A stretch of 64,000 nucleotides of DNA, from assembly GCA_036555585.1 (NCBI GenBank), contig DATBLE010000027.1:1-64000 (forward strand), read 5' to 3'. The notes under the pieces were generated by a model that saw only the letters and a program-made list of their open reading frames with translations, was not told the DNA's origin and made no database searches. Origin of the DNA: DATBLE01 sp036555585. GTDB lineage: Bacteria > Actinomycetota > Thermoleophilia > Gaiellales > Gaiellaceae. The position numbers were made by a program, and so were the translations under genes. This document shows, one piece after another, positions 9,407-18,277 of the stretch; the first letter of the stretch is position 1, and each line of letters opens with the position of its first letter.

Positions 9407-10222
9407 TCAGCCGCCGGGTCGGCAGCCCCACGCGGCGACGGTGATCTGCGAGAGGAAGCGGAGGCGTCGTTCCTCGAGCAGCTCGAGCGCACGATCGACG
9501 TCGGCCGCCGTGACGAGGCCGGAGGCGACGAGCCTGTCGCGCAGCTGCAGGAGCGTCAGTCGCCAGACGCGACCGCCGGCCTCTCCTCCCTGCCAGATCG
9601 ACGCTCGCCCCTCGCAGCCGGCCTCGACGAGCCCGGCGCTCGCGACCTCGCCGGCGAGCCGGCGGCCGTAGAACGGGTCGAAGGAGTGGCTCTCGGCGAG
9701 GACGGCGTTGTGGGCCTCGACGACGCGCTCGAACACCACGCGGCTCTCGCGGTCGAGCCGCGGGTCGGGTGCGACGGACACGAAGTCCATCTCCTCGAGC
9801 AGCGCGCAGCCGCCCGGCCTGAGCGCAGCCAGCATCCGGCGCAGGCCGAGCTCGGGCCGGGGGAGCCAGGCGAGGAGGAGACGCGCGTACACGAGGTCGA
9901 ACTCCGCCTCGGGAAGCTCGTCGCGCAGCAGGTCGTGCTCTCGCACCTCGAGGCGAGGCTGCTCGTGGTCGACGAGGACGGTCGTGTCGAGGTCGGTCGC
10001 CAGGACGGAGCCGCCGGGACCGACCCGCTCGCAGAGCCAGGCGGCGACGGACCCGCCGCCCGCCCCGACCTCGAGGCACCGCCAGCCGGGCCGAACGCCC
10101 AGCCTGTCGAGGAGCCGGAACGTTCCCTCGTCCAGCAGCAGCGCGAGCAGCGCGAGCCGCTCGCGCTGCACCTCGCGCGCATTCGCGAAGGCATACGTCG
10201 CGTCTTCGGCCCTCGTCTTCAT
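9407..10222 (-). CDS. class I SAM-dependent methyltransferase
   Basis: A 271-aa protein with the Rossmann methyltransferase motifs: motif I RCLEVGAGGGSVAAWLC (about residues 47-63), motif II around ATDLDTTV, FDLVYARLLLAWLP as motif IV and LRPGGCALLEEMD as motif V. The ATG at 10222 is chosen over an upstream ATG because GAGGAGG precedes it by the right distance. Its neighbours do not reveal the acceptor molecule. Confidence 0.8.
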   Translation of the reverse strand: MKTRAEDATYAFANAREVQRERLALLALLLDEGTFRLLDRLGVRPGWRCLEVGAGGGSVAAWLCERVGPGGSVLATDLDTTVLVDHEQPRLEVREHDLLRDELPEAEFDLVYARLLLAWLPRPELGLRRMLAALRPGGCALLEEMDFVSVAPDPRLDRESRVVFERVVEAHNAVLAESHSFDPFYGRRLAGEVASAGLVEAGCEGRASIWQGGEAGGRVWRLTLLQLRDRLVASGLVTAADVDRALELLEERRLRFLSQITVAAWGCRPGG

Positions 10223-10323
10223 GTGCGCGCCTCCTCTTCCGAAGGCTGCCGGCGAGTGGCGAGGCCTGACGGACGTAGCCACTCGTGTGGCATTCAGCAC
10301 ATACTACGAGCCCGGCTGCGTGT

Positions 10324-10770
10324 CTACGAGCGATACAGCACGTAGCGCTCTCGGGCGATCAGGAAACCGACGCGCGGCGCCGTCCGGTAGCGGCAGGTGA
10401 CGCCGGCCGTCGCCGACGTGCACCGGATCGGTCCGAGGTCGACGGAGCGACCGTAGGCGAGGGTGCTGCACCGCTCGGAGGAGACGCCGCAGAGCGGCCC
10501 GATGTCGCCGCGGCACGAGCCGACGTAGACCTTTCGCTTCGACAGCCCGAGCTGAGCCGGTGCCCAGTCGAGGTCGCAGCTCGCCGGCTTGGCGCGCCTG
10601 CTCGGCCAGGTGTCGGTGCGGACGAGGCAGTCGACGAAGGCGGCGCCGAGCGACCCCGGCCCTGCGCCGATGCAGTTGATGTTCCCCGAGGGCGACCGGA
10701 AATGGACGAGCTTCGACTGCGCCGGCGCGGCCTGGACGACCAGCGCGAGCGCGACGACGGCGACGAGCAC
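10324..10770 (-). CDS. small secreted Cys-rich protein (DUF6636-like)
   Basis: A 148-aa exported protein. Residues 1-18 form a signal peptide (LVAVVALALVVQAAPAQS). The mature part begins VHFRSPSGNINCIG, the opening of a family of actinobacterial secreted proteins, and has eight Cys, consistent with four disulfides. Start GTG at 10770. The function is unknown; it stands alone between a methyltransferase gene and a forward-strand operon. Confidence 0.65.
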   Translation of the reverse strand: MLVAVVALALVVQAAPAQSKLVHFRSPSGNINCIGAGPGSLGAAFVDCLVRTDTWPSRRAKPASCDLDWAPAQLGLSKRKVYVGSCRGDIGPLCGVSSERCSTLAYGRSVDLGPIRCTSATAGVTCRYRTAPRVGFLIARERYVLYRS

Positions 10771-10801
10771 GACCCGATGCTACGCGCATAAGATCGCGGC
10801 G

Positions 10802-11806
10802 ATGGCGAGACCGGTCACGCTGTTCACCGGCCAGTGGGCCGACCTGCCGCTCGAGGATCTGGCCGAGAAGGCCGGTCGCTGGGGCTTCGACGGCCTCGAG
10901 CTCGCCTGCTGGGGCGACCACTTCGAGGTCGACCGGGCGCTGGCCGAGGACGACTACTGCGCGGGGATCCAGGAGGTGCTCGAGCGCAACCACCTGAACT
11001 GCTTCGCGCTCGGCGCGCACCTCGTCGGCCAGGCCGTCTGCGACCCGATCGACGCGCGCCACCAGGCGATCCTGCCGCCGGACGTCTGGGGCGACGGCGA
11101 GCCGGCCGGCGTCCAGGAGCGCGCGGCCGAGCGGATGAAGGACACGGCGCGTGCGGCCGCGCGGCTCGGCGTCACCCAGGTCAACGGCTTCACCGGCTCG
11201 GCGGTCTGGCACATGCTCTACTCGTTCCCGCCGAACGACTTCGCCGAGATCGAGCGGGGCTACGAGGACTTCGCCGAGCGCTGGTCGCCGATCGTCGACG
11301 TCTTCGACGCCGAGGGCGTGAGGTTCGGGCTCGAGGTGCACCCGACCGAGATCGCCTACGACTTCGTCACCACGCGGAAGACGCTCGACGCGATCGACAA
11401 CCGCGAGGGCTTCGGGATCAACCTCGACCCGAGCCACTTCGCGCACCAGCACCTCGACACCGCGCAGTTCGCGCTCGAGTTCGCCGACCGCATCTACCAC
11501 GTGCACGTCAAGGACTCGCGCAAGCGGCTCGACGGGCGGCGGTCGATCCTCGGCTCCCACCTGAACTTCGGCGAGGAGGCGCGCGGCTGGGACTTCGTCT
11601 CGCCCGGCCACGGCGACGTCGACTTCGAGGACTTCTTCCGCGCGCTCAACCGGATCGGCTACGCGGGTCCGCTGTCGATCGAGTGGGAGGACTCGGGGAT
11701 GGACCGGGAGTACGGAGCGCAGGACGCGCTGGCCTTCGTCCGCAGGACGGACTTCATGCCCTCGAACGTGGCTTTCGACGCGGCCATGCAAAGGGGCGAA
11801 CGATGA
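10802..11806 (+). CDS. sugar phosphate isomerase/epimerase (TIM barrel)
   Basis: A 334-aa xylose-isomerase-like TIM-barrel protein. Metal-site strands are visible: GFDGLELACWGDHFE (about 29-43), VRFGLEVHPTEIAYD near residue 180, GINLDPSHFAHQHLD near 207, YHVHVKDS near 235 and PLSIEWEDSGMDRE near 290. The Glu, Asp, His and Glu ligands of a divalent metal are therefore all present. It is followed by a Gfo/Idh dehydrogenase with an ATGA overlap, a pairing seen in inositol or sugar catabolic operons. The ATG at 10802 is the first in-frame start after the divergent gene. Confidence 0.8.
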   Translation: MARPVTLFTGQWADLPLEDLAEKAGRWGFDGLELACWGDHFEVDRALAEDDYCAGIQEVLERNHLNCFALGAHLVGQAVCDPIDARHQAILPPDVWGDGEPAGVQERAAERMKDTARAAARLGVTQVNGFTGSAVWHMLYSFPPNDFAEIERGYEDFAERWSPIVDVFDAEGVRFGLEVHPTEIAYDFVTTRKTLDAIDNREGFGINLDPSHFAHQHLDTAQFALEFADRIYHVHVKDSRKRLDGRRSILGSHLNFGEEARGWDFVSPGHGDVDFEDFFRALNRIGYAGPLSIEWEDSGMDREYGAQDALAFVRRTDFMPSNVAFDAAMQRGER

Positions 11807-12948
11807 GCAGTCTTACGGGCCCCTCCAGGGATTTCGCCGAAGGCGAAATCTCCAGCATCGGGGTCGGGATGCTGGGCTACGCCTTCATGGGCAAGGCCCA
11901 CTCGAACGCGTTCCGCAAGATCGCCTACATGACGTGGCCGCCGCCGCTCCGGCCGCGGCTGGTCTCGATCGCCGGCCGGAACGAGGAGGCCGTACGCGCC
12001 GCCGCCGAGCGCTACGGCTACGAGCGGTGGACGACCGACTGGCACGACCTCGTCTCCGACCCCGGGATCACGCTGTTCGACAACGGCGGCCCGAACATCG
12101 TCCACGCCGAGCCGACGATCGCCGCCGCGCAGGCCGGCAAGCACGTCGTCTGCGAGAAGCCGCTCGGACGGGACGCCGACGAGAGCTACGAGATCTGGCA
12201 GGCGGTCGCCGCCGCCGGCGTCAAGCACCTGTGCGCGTTCAACTACCGGTTCGTGCCGGCCGTGCGCCTCGCCCGGGAGCTGATCGACGCCGGCGAGCTC
12301 GGCGAGATCCGTCACTTCCGCGGGCGCTACCTGCAGGACTGGGGCGACGACCCCTCGCTCGACACGTGGCGCTTCCACGCCGACGAGGCCGGCTCCGGCG
12401 CGCTCGGCGACCTCGGCGCGCACGTGGTCGACCTCGCGCGCTACCTGGTCGGCGACGTCGCCTCGGTCTCGGCGCTGGTGAAGACGTTCCTCCCCGGCCG
12501 CCAGGTCGACGACTGCATCGAGGCCGCGGTCGAGTTCGAGAACGGCGCGGTCGGGACGATCGAGTCGACGCGGCTCGCGCTCGGCCGGCGCAACGCCTTC
12601 CAGTGGGAGATCAACGGCTCGAAGGGCTCGCTCGCGTTCGACATGGAGCGGCTGAACGAGCTCCAGGTGTTCCGGAACGGCGGGCGTACGCGCGGCTTCA
12701 CGACGGTGCTCGTCTCCGAGGCCGACCATCCGTTCTGGGAGTTCTGGTGGCCGCCCGGCCACATCATCGGCTGGGGCGACACGTTCGTGAACGAGCTCCA
12801 CCACCTGCTGCGCGCGATCGCCGACGACTCCGACGTCGCCCCGCACGGCGCGACGTTCGAGGACGGCTACCGCGCCGCCGAGGTCTGCGACGCGATCGTC
12901 CGCTCGGGCGAGAGCGGCAAGCGCGAGCAGCTCGCCTACCGCTCCTGA
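11803..12948 (+). CDS. Gfo/Idh/MocA-family oxidoreductase
   Basis: A 381-aa NAD(P)-dependent dehydrogenase. The Rossmann strand is IGVGMLGYAFMGKAHSNAF (about residues 19-37), and the EKP motif is in HVVCEKPLGRDADE near 125. The C-terminal domain includes GSGALGDLGAHVVDLARYL. Codons 7-16 are supplied by a perfect palindrome (11830-11850) lying before the conserved domain, so the first 17 residues look like an add-on. The start overlaps the upstream TIM-barrel stop (ATGA). Probable role is oxidation of a sugar or polyol. Confidence 0.82.
   Translation: MSSLTGPSRDFAEGEISSIGVGMLGYAFMGKAHSNAFRKIAYMTWPPPLRPRLVSIAGRNEEAVRAAAERYGYERWTTDWHDLVSDPGITLFDNGGPNIVHAEPTIAAAQAGKHVVCEKPLGRDADESYEIWQAVAAAGVKHLCAFNYRFVPAVRLARELIDAGELGEIRHFRGRYLQDWGDDPSLDTWRFHADEAGSGALGDLGAHVVDLARYLVGDVASVSALVKTFLPGRQVDDCIEAAVEFENGAVGTIESTRLALGRRNAFQWEINGSKGSLAFDMERLNELQVFRNGGRTRGFTTVLVSEADHPFWEFWWPPGHIIGWGDTFVNELHHLLRAIADDSDVAPHGATFEDGYRAAEVCDAIVRSGESGKREQLAYRS
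11830..11850. repeat. in-frame palindrome near a gene start
   Basis: GATTTCGCC-GAA-GGCGAAATC has perfect 9-bp arms inside the extreme 5' end of the Gfo/Idh gene. It encodes part of a non-conserved leader (RDFAEGEIS). Such palindromes in coding sequence recall Rickettsia palindromic elements or REP units inserted in frame. Confidence 0.5.
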
Positions 12949-13481
12949 TCACACGCTGGGACCGAGCGGTCGTCGAGGCCTATCAGGACGTCCGCTGGCA
13001 TCCGCTCGACCAGCTCTTCGTCCACCTCTCGGACTGGTGGGTGAAGAGCCTGCTGATCGTCGGGATCGGCCTGGTCGCCGACCTCGTCGCTCGGCGGCGG
13101 TTCCCGCTGGCGGCCGTGCTCGCCGGAGTCTCCTACGCCTGCGCGAGCGCGCTTGCCAGCGGGCTCAAGCCCGTCTTCGACCGCCCGCGCCCACCGATCG
13201 GCCATCCAGAGATCCACCCGCTCGTGGCGCTGCCGGGCGACGCCTCCCTGCCGTCCGGCCACGCGGCGGGCGCGTTCGCCGCGGCGTTCGCGGTCGGGCT
13301 CGTCCATCCCCGCCTGCGCGGGCCGCTGCTCGGCCTGGCCGCGCTGGTCGCCCTCTCGCGGGTCTGGCTCGGTGTCCACTACCTCACCGACGTGCTCGCC
13401 GGGGCCGCTCTCGGCGCGGGTGTGGCCTACGCCGCCTGGCGGATCGCCGTGATAATCGAGGCACGGACGTCCTCGCCCTGA
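12945..13481 (+). CDS. PAP2-family membrane phosphatase
   Basis: About 178 aa with several membrane segments. The three phosphatase motifs are present: KPVFDRPRP (K-x6-RP type), LPSGHAAG (PSGH) and SRVWLGVHYLTDV (SRxxxxxHxxxD). Members dephosphorylate lipid pyrophosphates or phosphatidates at the membrane. There is no ATG, GTG or TTG in frame before the first membrane helix. The CTG at 12945-12947 overlaps the preceding stop as CTGA, just as the next gene does, so I use it. The start is uncertain; the coding assignment is not. Confidence 0.75.
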   Translation: MITRWDRAVVEAYQDVRWHPLDQLFVHLSDWWVKSLLIVGIGLVADLVARRRFPLAAVLAGVSYACASALASGLKPVFDRPRPPIGHPEIHPLVALPGDASLPSGHAAGAFAAAFAVGLVHPRLRGPLLGLAALVALSRVWLGVHYLTDVLAGAALGAGVAYAAWRIAVIIEARTSSP

Positions 13482-14902
13482 CCTCGCTCCTGCCCGAGCT
13501 TCCGACCGAACGCACGCGCCTGCTCGACAACCTCGGGCGGGTTCGCCGCGAGGTCGGGCCGATCACGCCCGAGCTCTCGGACGCCCTCGCCGACCACATG
13601 AACATCCGACGCGGCGAGGTGCACGAGGTCGTCTCCTTCTACTCGTTCCTCCAGCAGCCGGTGGACGTCGTACGCGTCTGCGCCGGGCCCGTGTGCGACT
13701 GCATGGGCGCGAAGGCGGACGGTGCGCTCGCCGTCGCCTGCCTCGGCCATTGCGACCTCGCGCCGGTCGTGATGGACGGCGAGGTCGTCCGAGGCGGCGT
13801 CACCCACCGCACGAACGGCTTCCTGCTCGAGCCGGACGATCCGCGCGACCCGCCGGCGCTGTCGCAGGACGAGGTCGTCGCCCGGCTGGAGGCCTCCGGG
13901 CTGACGGGGATGGGCGGAGCAGGCTTTCCGACGCACCGGAAGTGGGACGCCGTCCGTCGCGAGCCCGGCCCGCGCGTCGTGATCGTCAACGCCGACGAGG
14001 GCGAGCCGGGGACCATCAAGGACCGCTATGTGATGGAGCTGCGGCCGCAGCTGCTGCTCGAGGGCTTGGTCGCGGCGATGCGGTTCTGCGAGGTCGACGA
14101 GGCGTACGTCTACCTCCGAGAGGAGTACGCGACCTCGCGCGCGCGCCTGGTCGAGGCGATCGCCGGGCGCGGGGTGGACGTGCACGTCGTCGTCGGGGCC
14201 GGCTCGTACGTCTGCGGCGAGGAGTCGGCGATGCTCGAGTCGATGGAGGGGCGCCGCGGAATGCCGCGCTTACGGCCGCCGTTCCCGGCCCAGAAGGGCT
14301 ATCTCGGACGACCGACGCTGATCAACAACGTGGAGACGCTCGCCCACGTGGCGCGGATCCTGCGCGGGGAGTACGAGCCGGCGCGGCTCTGGTCGGTCTC
14401 GGGCGCGGTTCTCGAGCCTGGCTGCTACGAGGCGCCGCTCGACGTGAGCACGCGCGGGCTGGTCGAGGGCTACGCCGGCGGCTTCGCGGCCGAGGTGGGC
14501 GCGGTCGTGCCGGGCGGCGCGGCCAGCGGAATCCTGCCGCCGGCCGCGCTCGACGTCCCGCTCACACGCGAGGCCCTGTCGGAATGGGGGAGCGGCCCGG
14601 GGTCGGCGGCGGTGCAGGTGTTCCCGCCGACGTATCCGGTGCTGCGGCTCCTGGCCGAGACGATGCGCTTCTTCGCCGAGGAGTCGTGCCAGAAGTGCAC
14701 GCCGTGCCGGATCGGCAACCGCGCGCTGCACCACGTCGTCGAGGAGCTCGGGCACGGCCGCGCGGCCATGACCCGCGAAAAGGTGGACGAGTGGCTGGAG
14801 GCGATGGCGCAGACCTCGATCTGCGGCCTCGGCCAGGCCTCGCCGATCCCGGTGCGCAACGTCTTCCGGCACTGGCCCGAGCTGGTGGAGTCGCTGCGGT
14901 GA
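13478..14902 (+). CDS. NuoE-NuoF fusion, NAD-binding subunit of formate dehydrogenase
   Basis: About 474 aa. Residues 1-110 are a NuoE/HoxE thioredoxin-like [2Fe-2S] domain with Cys68, Cys73, Cys88 and Cys92. From about 125 on it is NuoF/FdsB-like, with GMGGAGFPTHRKW (NAD site), VNADEGEPGTIKDRY (FMN site), GAGSYVCGEESA, then SCQKCTPCRIGN plus TSICGLG as the [4Fe-4S] ligands. It passes electrons between NAD and the formate dehydrogenase encoded just downstream. No standard start exists before the NuoE helix. A CTG at 13478 overlapping the PAP2 stop (CTGA) is used; the first ATG at 13598 would cut off the conserved N-terminal helices. Confidence 0.82.
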   Translation: MTSLLPELPTERTRLLDNLGRVRREVGPITPELSDALADHMNIRRGEVHEVVSFYSFLQQPVDVVRVCAGPVCDCMGAKADGALAVACLGHCDLAPVVMDGEVVRGGVTHRTNGFLLEPDDPRDPPALSQDEVVARLEASGLTGMGGAGFPTHRKWDAVRREPGPRVVIVNADEGEPGTIKDRYVMELRPQLLLEGLVAAMRFCEVDEAYVYLREEYATSRARLVEAIAGRGVDVHVVVGAGSYVCGEESAMLESMEGRRGMPRLRPPFPAQKGYLGRPTLINNVETLAHVARILRGEYEPARLWSVSGAVLEPGCYEAPLDVSTRGLVEGYAGGFAAEVGAVVPGGAASGILPPAALDVPLTREALSEWGSGPGSAAVQVFPPTYPVLRLLAETMRFFAEESCQKCTPCRIGNRALHHVVEELGHGRAAMTREKVDEWLEAMAQTSICGLGQASPIPVRNVFRHWPELVESLR

Positions 14903-15174
14903 TCGCGGCGGTCCCGCCGCCGCCCGTCGCCGTGGTCAAGGCGGTCTACCCGCAGACCCCGATCCGGGTGGAACGGACGTGTACGGTCGGCCGCTCCGCG
15001 CTCGTCCGGCTGCGCGTGCGGGGCCGGCAGGCGTACGTGGCGCTCGAGCGCCCCGCCCGCCGCTGGCGCGTGGTCTGGGTGGACGGATCCGTGGTGCGCA
15101 GCATCGCTCCCGCTCGCCGAGCGGCAGTGGCGGCGGAGGTGGCAAGGTTGAGGACGAGATGCCTGGCGCCGTAG
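14899..15174 (+). CDS. small hypothetical protein in the formate dehydrogenase operon
   Basis: A 91-aa basic protein whose GTG start at 14899 overlaps the NuoE-NuoF stop (GTGA). The overlap and its position inside the operon argue that it is real. It has a Pro/Val-rich start, one pair of Cys (CTVGRSA and RTRCLAP) and a beta-rich middle with VRGRQAYVALERP. I do not recognise the family, and the strong G+C bias makes a chance reading frame possible. Confidence 0.45.
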   Translation: MIAAVPPPPVAVVKAVYPQTPIRVERTCTVGRSALVRLRVRGRQAYVALERPARRWRVVWVDGSVVRSIAPARRAAVAAEVARLRTRCLAP

Positions 15175-15325
15175 TAGGCACCACCTCGGCCACTGCCGAC
15201 GATCGCCTCCGGCGGCTGCAAAGCTGCGCCATGCGGCGTCCTCAGTCGCGCCCATATGACCTGCATACGGGCGCTCCCTATGTCCTTGCCTGGCTTGCTT
15301 TTCGCGCGCAGGAGACGGGGCCGCA

Positions 15326-18028
15326 GTGACCGAGGTGGTGCAGTTCACCGTCGATGGCCGCGAGGTCACCGCACCCGAGGGCGAGCTGCTCGTCCACGCG
15401 CTGGCCCGGAACGACGTCTTCGTCCCGACGCTCTGCCACGACTCGAAGCTCGACCCGTACGGCGGGTGCCGCATGTGCGTCGTCGGCGTCGAGGGCTCGC
15501 CGCGGCCGCTGCCCGCCTGCGCCACCCGCGTGGCCGAGGGGATGGCCGTCTCGACGAACTCTTCCGTGCCGCAGTTCCAGCGGACGCTGACGGAGATGCT
15601 GCTCGCCGAGCACCTGAACGCCAATCCGGCCGGCCGGCCGAACGAGCTCACCGCGCTCGCCCACGACCTCGGCGTCGAGGCGCCGCTCGTCCTCCCGGAC
15701 GCGAAGCGCGAGCCGTACGAGGACCGCGACCTGCTGATGGGCTACGACCCGGACGCCTGCATCCTCTGCGCCCGCTGCGTCCGCTACACGCAGGAGGTGA
15801 TGCAGTGCTCGGCCCTGTCGCTGGAGGGCCGAGGCGGCGAGGCGCGCGTCGTGCCGACCTGGGGAAAGGGCTGGCTCGACACCGAGTGCGAGCTCTGCGG
15901 CGGTTGCCTGTCCGTCTGCCCGACCGGTGCGATCTACGAGAAGTTCGAGGAGGGCGCGCCCGCCGGCCGCGAGGCGGCGCTGAAGAAGACGAAGACGACC
16001 TGCACGTTCTGCGGCGTCGGGTGCCAGGTCGACCTGAACGTCGACCCGATGACGGGCAGGCTCGTCAAGGTCACGTCGGACCCGTCGTACGTCTCGAACG
16101 AGGGCAACCTCTGCGTCAAGGGGCGGTTCGCGTTCAACTTCGTGCACCACCCCGACCGGCTGACGCAGCCGCTGATCCGGCGCGAGGACGGCGAGCTCCA
16201 CCCGGCCACGTGGGACGAGGCCCTCTCGGCCGCGGCCGAGGGACTGTCCCGGGTTCGGGAACGCCACGGCGCCCAGTCGGTCGGCTTCCTCGCCTCCGCC
16301 CGGCTGACGAACGAGGAGAACTACCTGATCCAGAAGCTGGCGCGGGGGGTGGTCGGGACGAACTCCGTCCACTCCTGCGAGGCGACCTGACACGCGCCGA
16401 CCCTCTACGGCCTGGTCAGGTCGTTCGGCAGAGGAGCAAGCACCAACTCGATCCCCGAGATCGAGAACGCCCGCTTCCTGCTCGTGATCGGGTCGAACAC
16501 GACCGAGGCGCACCCCGTGCTCGCCCTGCGGATCAAGAAGGCGGCCCGCAAGGGCGCGACCATCGTGGTCGCCGACCCGCGGAGGATCTGGCTGACCAAG
16601 CTCGCCAGGCGCCATCTCCAGGTGCGGCCGGGCACCGATGTCTGGCTGCTCAACGCGATGATGCACACGATCCTGGCGGAGGGGCTCCAGGACGAGGAAT
16701 ACATCCGCGAGCACACCGTCGGGTTCGACGCCGTGCGCGAGGTGGTCTCGCGCTACTCGCCCGAGGAGGCCGCGAAGGTGACGGGCGTCTCGGCGGAGGC
16801 GATCAGGGAGACCGCGCGCGAGTACGCGGGCGAGCGGCACGCGGCGATCTTCTACACGCTCGGCATGACCGAGCACGCGTGCGGCGTCGACAACATCTGG
16901 TCGCTTGCGAACCTCGTGCTGATGACCGGCCACCTCGGCTACGAGTCGACCGGGCTGAACGCGCTCCGCGGCCAGAACAACGTCCAGGGCCTCAACGACT
17001 CCGGCGCCAACCCGTCCTACTACCCGGGCTACCAGCCGACGGAGGATCCGGAGGTGCGGGCCAAGTTCTCGTCGGCGTGGGGGGTCGAGCTCCCGGAGAT
17101 GCCCGGATACCGGCTCGACCAGATCGTCTCCGGCCTCCACGACGGGCGCGTGAAGGCGCTGTACCTGATCGGCGAGAACCCGGCGCAGACCGAGCCGAAC
17201 GCCCACCACGTCGAGGAGGGCCTCGCCGCCTGCGAGTTCGTCGTCTCCCAGGACATCTTCCTGAACGACTCGACCCGGCGCTACGCCGACGTCGTGCTGC
17301 CGGCGTCGAGCTTCGCCGAGAAGGACGGGACGTTCACGAACACCGAGCGGCGCGTGAACCGCGTGCGCAAGGCGCTCGACTGCCCAGGCGAGGCGTGCGA
17401 GGACTGGTGGATCGTCTGTGCGATGGCGGCCGCGCTCGGCGGCTCCTGGCCCGAGTACGGCTCGCCCGAGGACGTCTGGAACGAGCTCGCCGACCTCTGC
17501 CCGAACTGGTACGGGATCCGCTACCCGCGGCTGGAGCCCGACGGGATCCAGTGGCCGTGCACCGAGCTCGACCACCCGGGCACGCCGTACCTGCACGCGC
17601 CCGAGCCCGCCCTGCCCGGCGGCCGCGGGCGGTTCTTCCCGGTCGAGTACCAGCCGCCGATCGAGCAGCCCGACTCGGAGTACCCGTTCCTGCTCTCGAC
17701 CGGCCGGACGCTCTACCACTACAACTCGGCGACGATGACGATGCGCGAGGCCGGCGTCGTCGAGAAGCAGGAGCAGCCGTTCTTCGAGATCGCCGAGGAG
17801 GACGCGGTTGCGCTGGGGATCCGCGACGGCGAGGTCGCGCGGCTCGTCTCGCGGCGGGGCACGCTCGAGGCCGAGGCGCACTACTCCGACCGCGTCTACC
17901 CGGGGCTCGTCTGGATGGCGCTCCACTTCGCGCAGGCGAAGGTCAACTGGCTGCTGCACGACGTCGGCGACCCGCTGATCGGCACGCCCGAGTACAAGGT
18001 CTCGGCTGTCCGGGTCGAGCGGGTCTAG
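15326..18028 (+). CDS. fdhF: NAD-linked formate dehydrogenase catalytic subunit, selenocysteine-containing
   Basis: A 900-aa protein if the in-frame TGA at 16388-16390 is read as selenocysteine (residue 355). Order of domains: NuoG-like [2Fe-2S] (Cys37, 48, 51, 65); two [4Fe-4S] clusters (Cys145, 148, 151, 161 and 188, 191, 194, 198); molybdopterin-domain cluster (Cys226, 229, 233, 263); then the bis-MGD domain. The TGA falls exactly where formate dehydrogenases carry Sec or Cys, in the context NSVHSCEAT-U-HAPTLYGL. The same frame continues for 546 conserved codons without another stop. It oxidises formate to CO2 with NAD through the NuoE-NuoF partner upstream, or runs in reverse. GTG start at 15326 behind GGAGA. 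Sec machinery genes are not in the window. Confidence 0.88.
16391..16429 (+). promoter_or_regulatory. candidate bacterial SECIS hairpin after the Sec TGA
   Basis: Immediately downstream of the TGA, CGACC (16398-16402) can pair with GGTCG (16419-16423), and the flanking GCCGA (16396-16400) is alternatively complementary to TCGGC (16425-16429). The loop lies 12-28 bases after the TGA, about where SelB-bound bacterial SECIS loops sit. The sequence also codes for protein, and SECIS sequence is poorly conserved, so this is a structural suggestion. Confidence 0.45.
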
Positions 18029-18118
18029 TGCCGGAGCGCGGGATCCGGGCGGGGATGGTCCGGGAGAAGCCGACGCCATGACCGGTCACGCCGCTCTCGG
18101 ACACCAGGAGGCCGAACC

Positions 18119-18267
18119 GGGGGTCAGACCCCCTACAGCGACGCAACGAATCAGAAACGAAGGCGTGAGAACGTGTCCACCGATCCGCGGCTGCAAGCCA
18201 CCTCACCGCCTGTGGACGATTCGTTGCGCTTCCATCGGGGGTCAGACCCCCTACAGGAGTGCAACGA
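18119..18267. repeat. two copies of a palindrome-plus-tail repeat
   Basis: GGGGGTC-A-GACCCCC occurs at 18119-18133 and again at 18237-18251, each followed by CTACAG and then GCAACGA within a few bases. The copies are 118 bp apart in the region between fdhF and birA. They may act as terminators for the formate dehydrogenase operon and look like members of the palindrome family seen elsewhere in the window. No gene is seen between 18029 and 18277. Confidence 0.6.
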
Positions 18268-18277
18268 TCTCTCCACA

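Noticed and set aside
13037..13477. N-terminal extension of the NuoE-NuoF protein to an ATG at 13037
   Set aside because: It would overlap the PAP2 gene completely and the extra residues are Arg/Pro-rich with no similarity to NuoE.
16388..16390. Stop codon splitting formate dehydrogenase into two genes or a pseudogene
   Set aside because: The TGA is at the catalytic Sec position and the frame is conserved on both sides, so selenocysteine explains it better.
18057..18073. 17-base identity with the start of the MocA-like gene (52280-52296, minus strand)
   Set aside because: It is a single short match in G+C-rich DNA with no wider alignment, so I treat it as chance.
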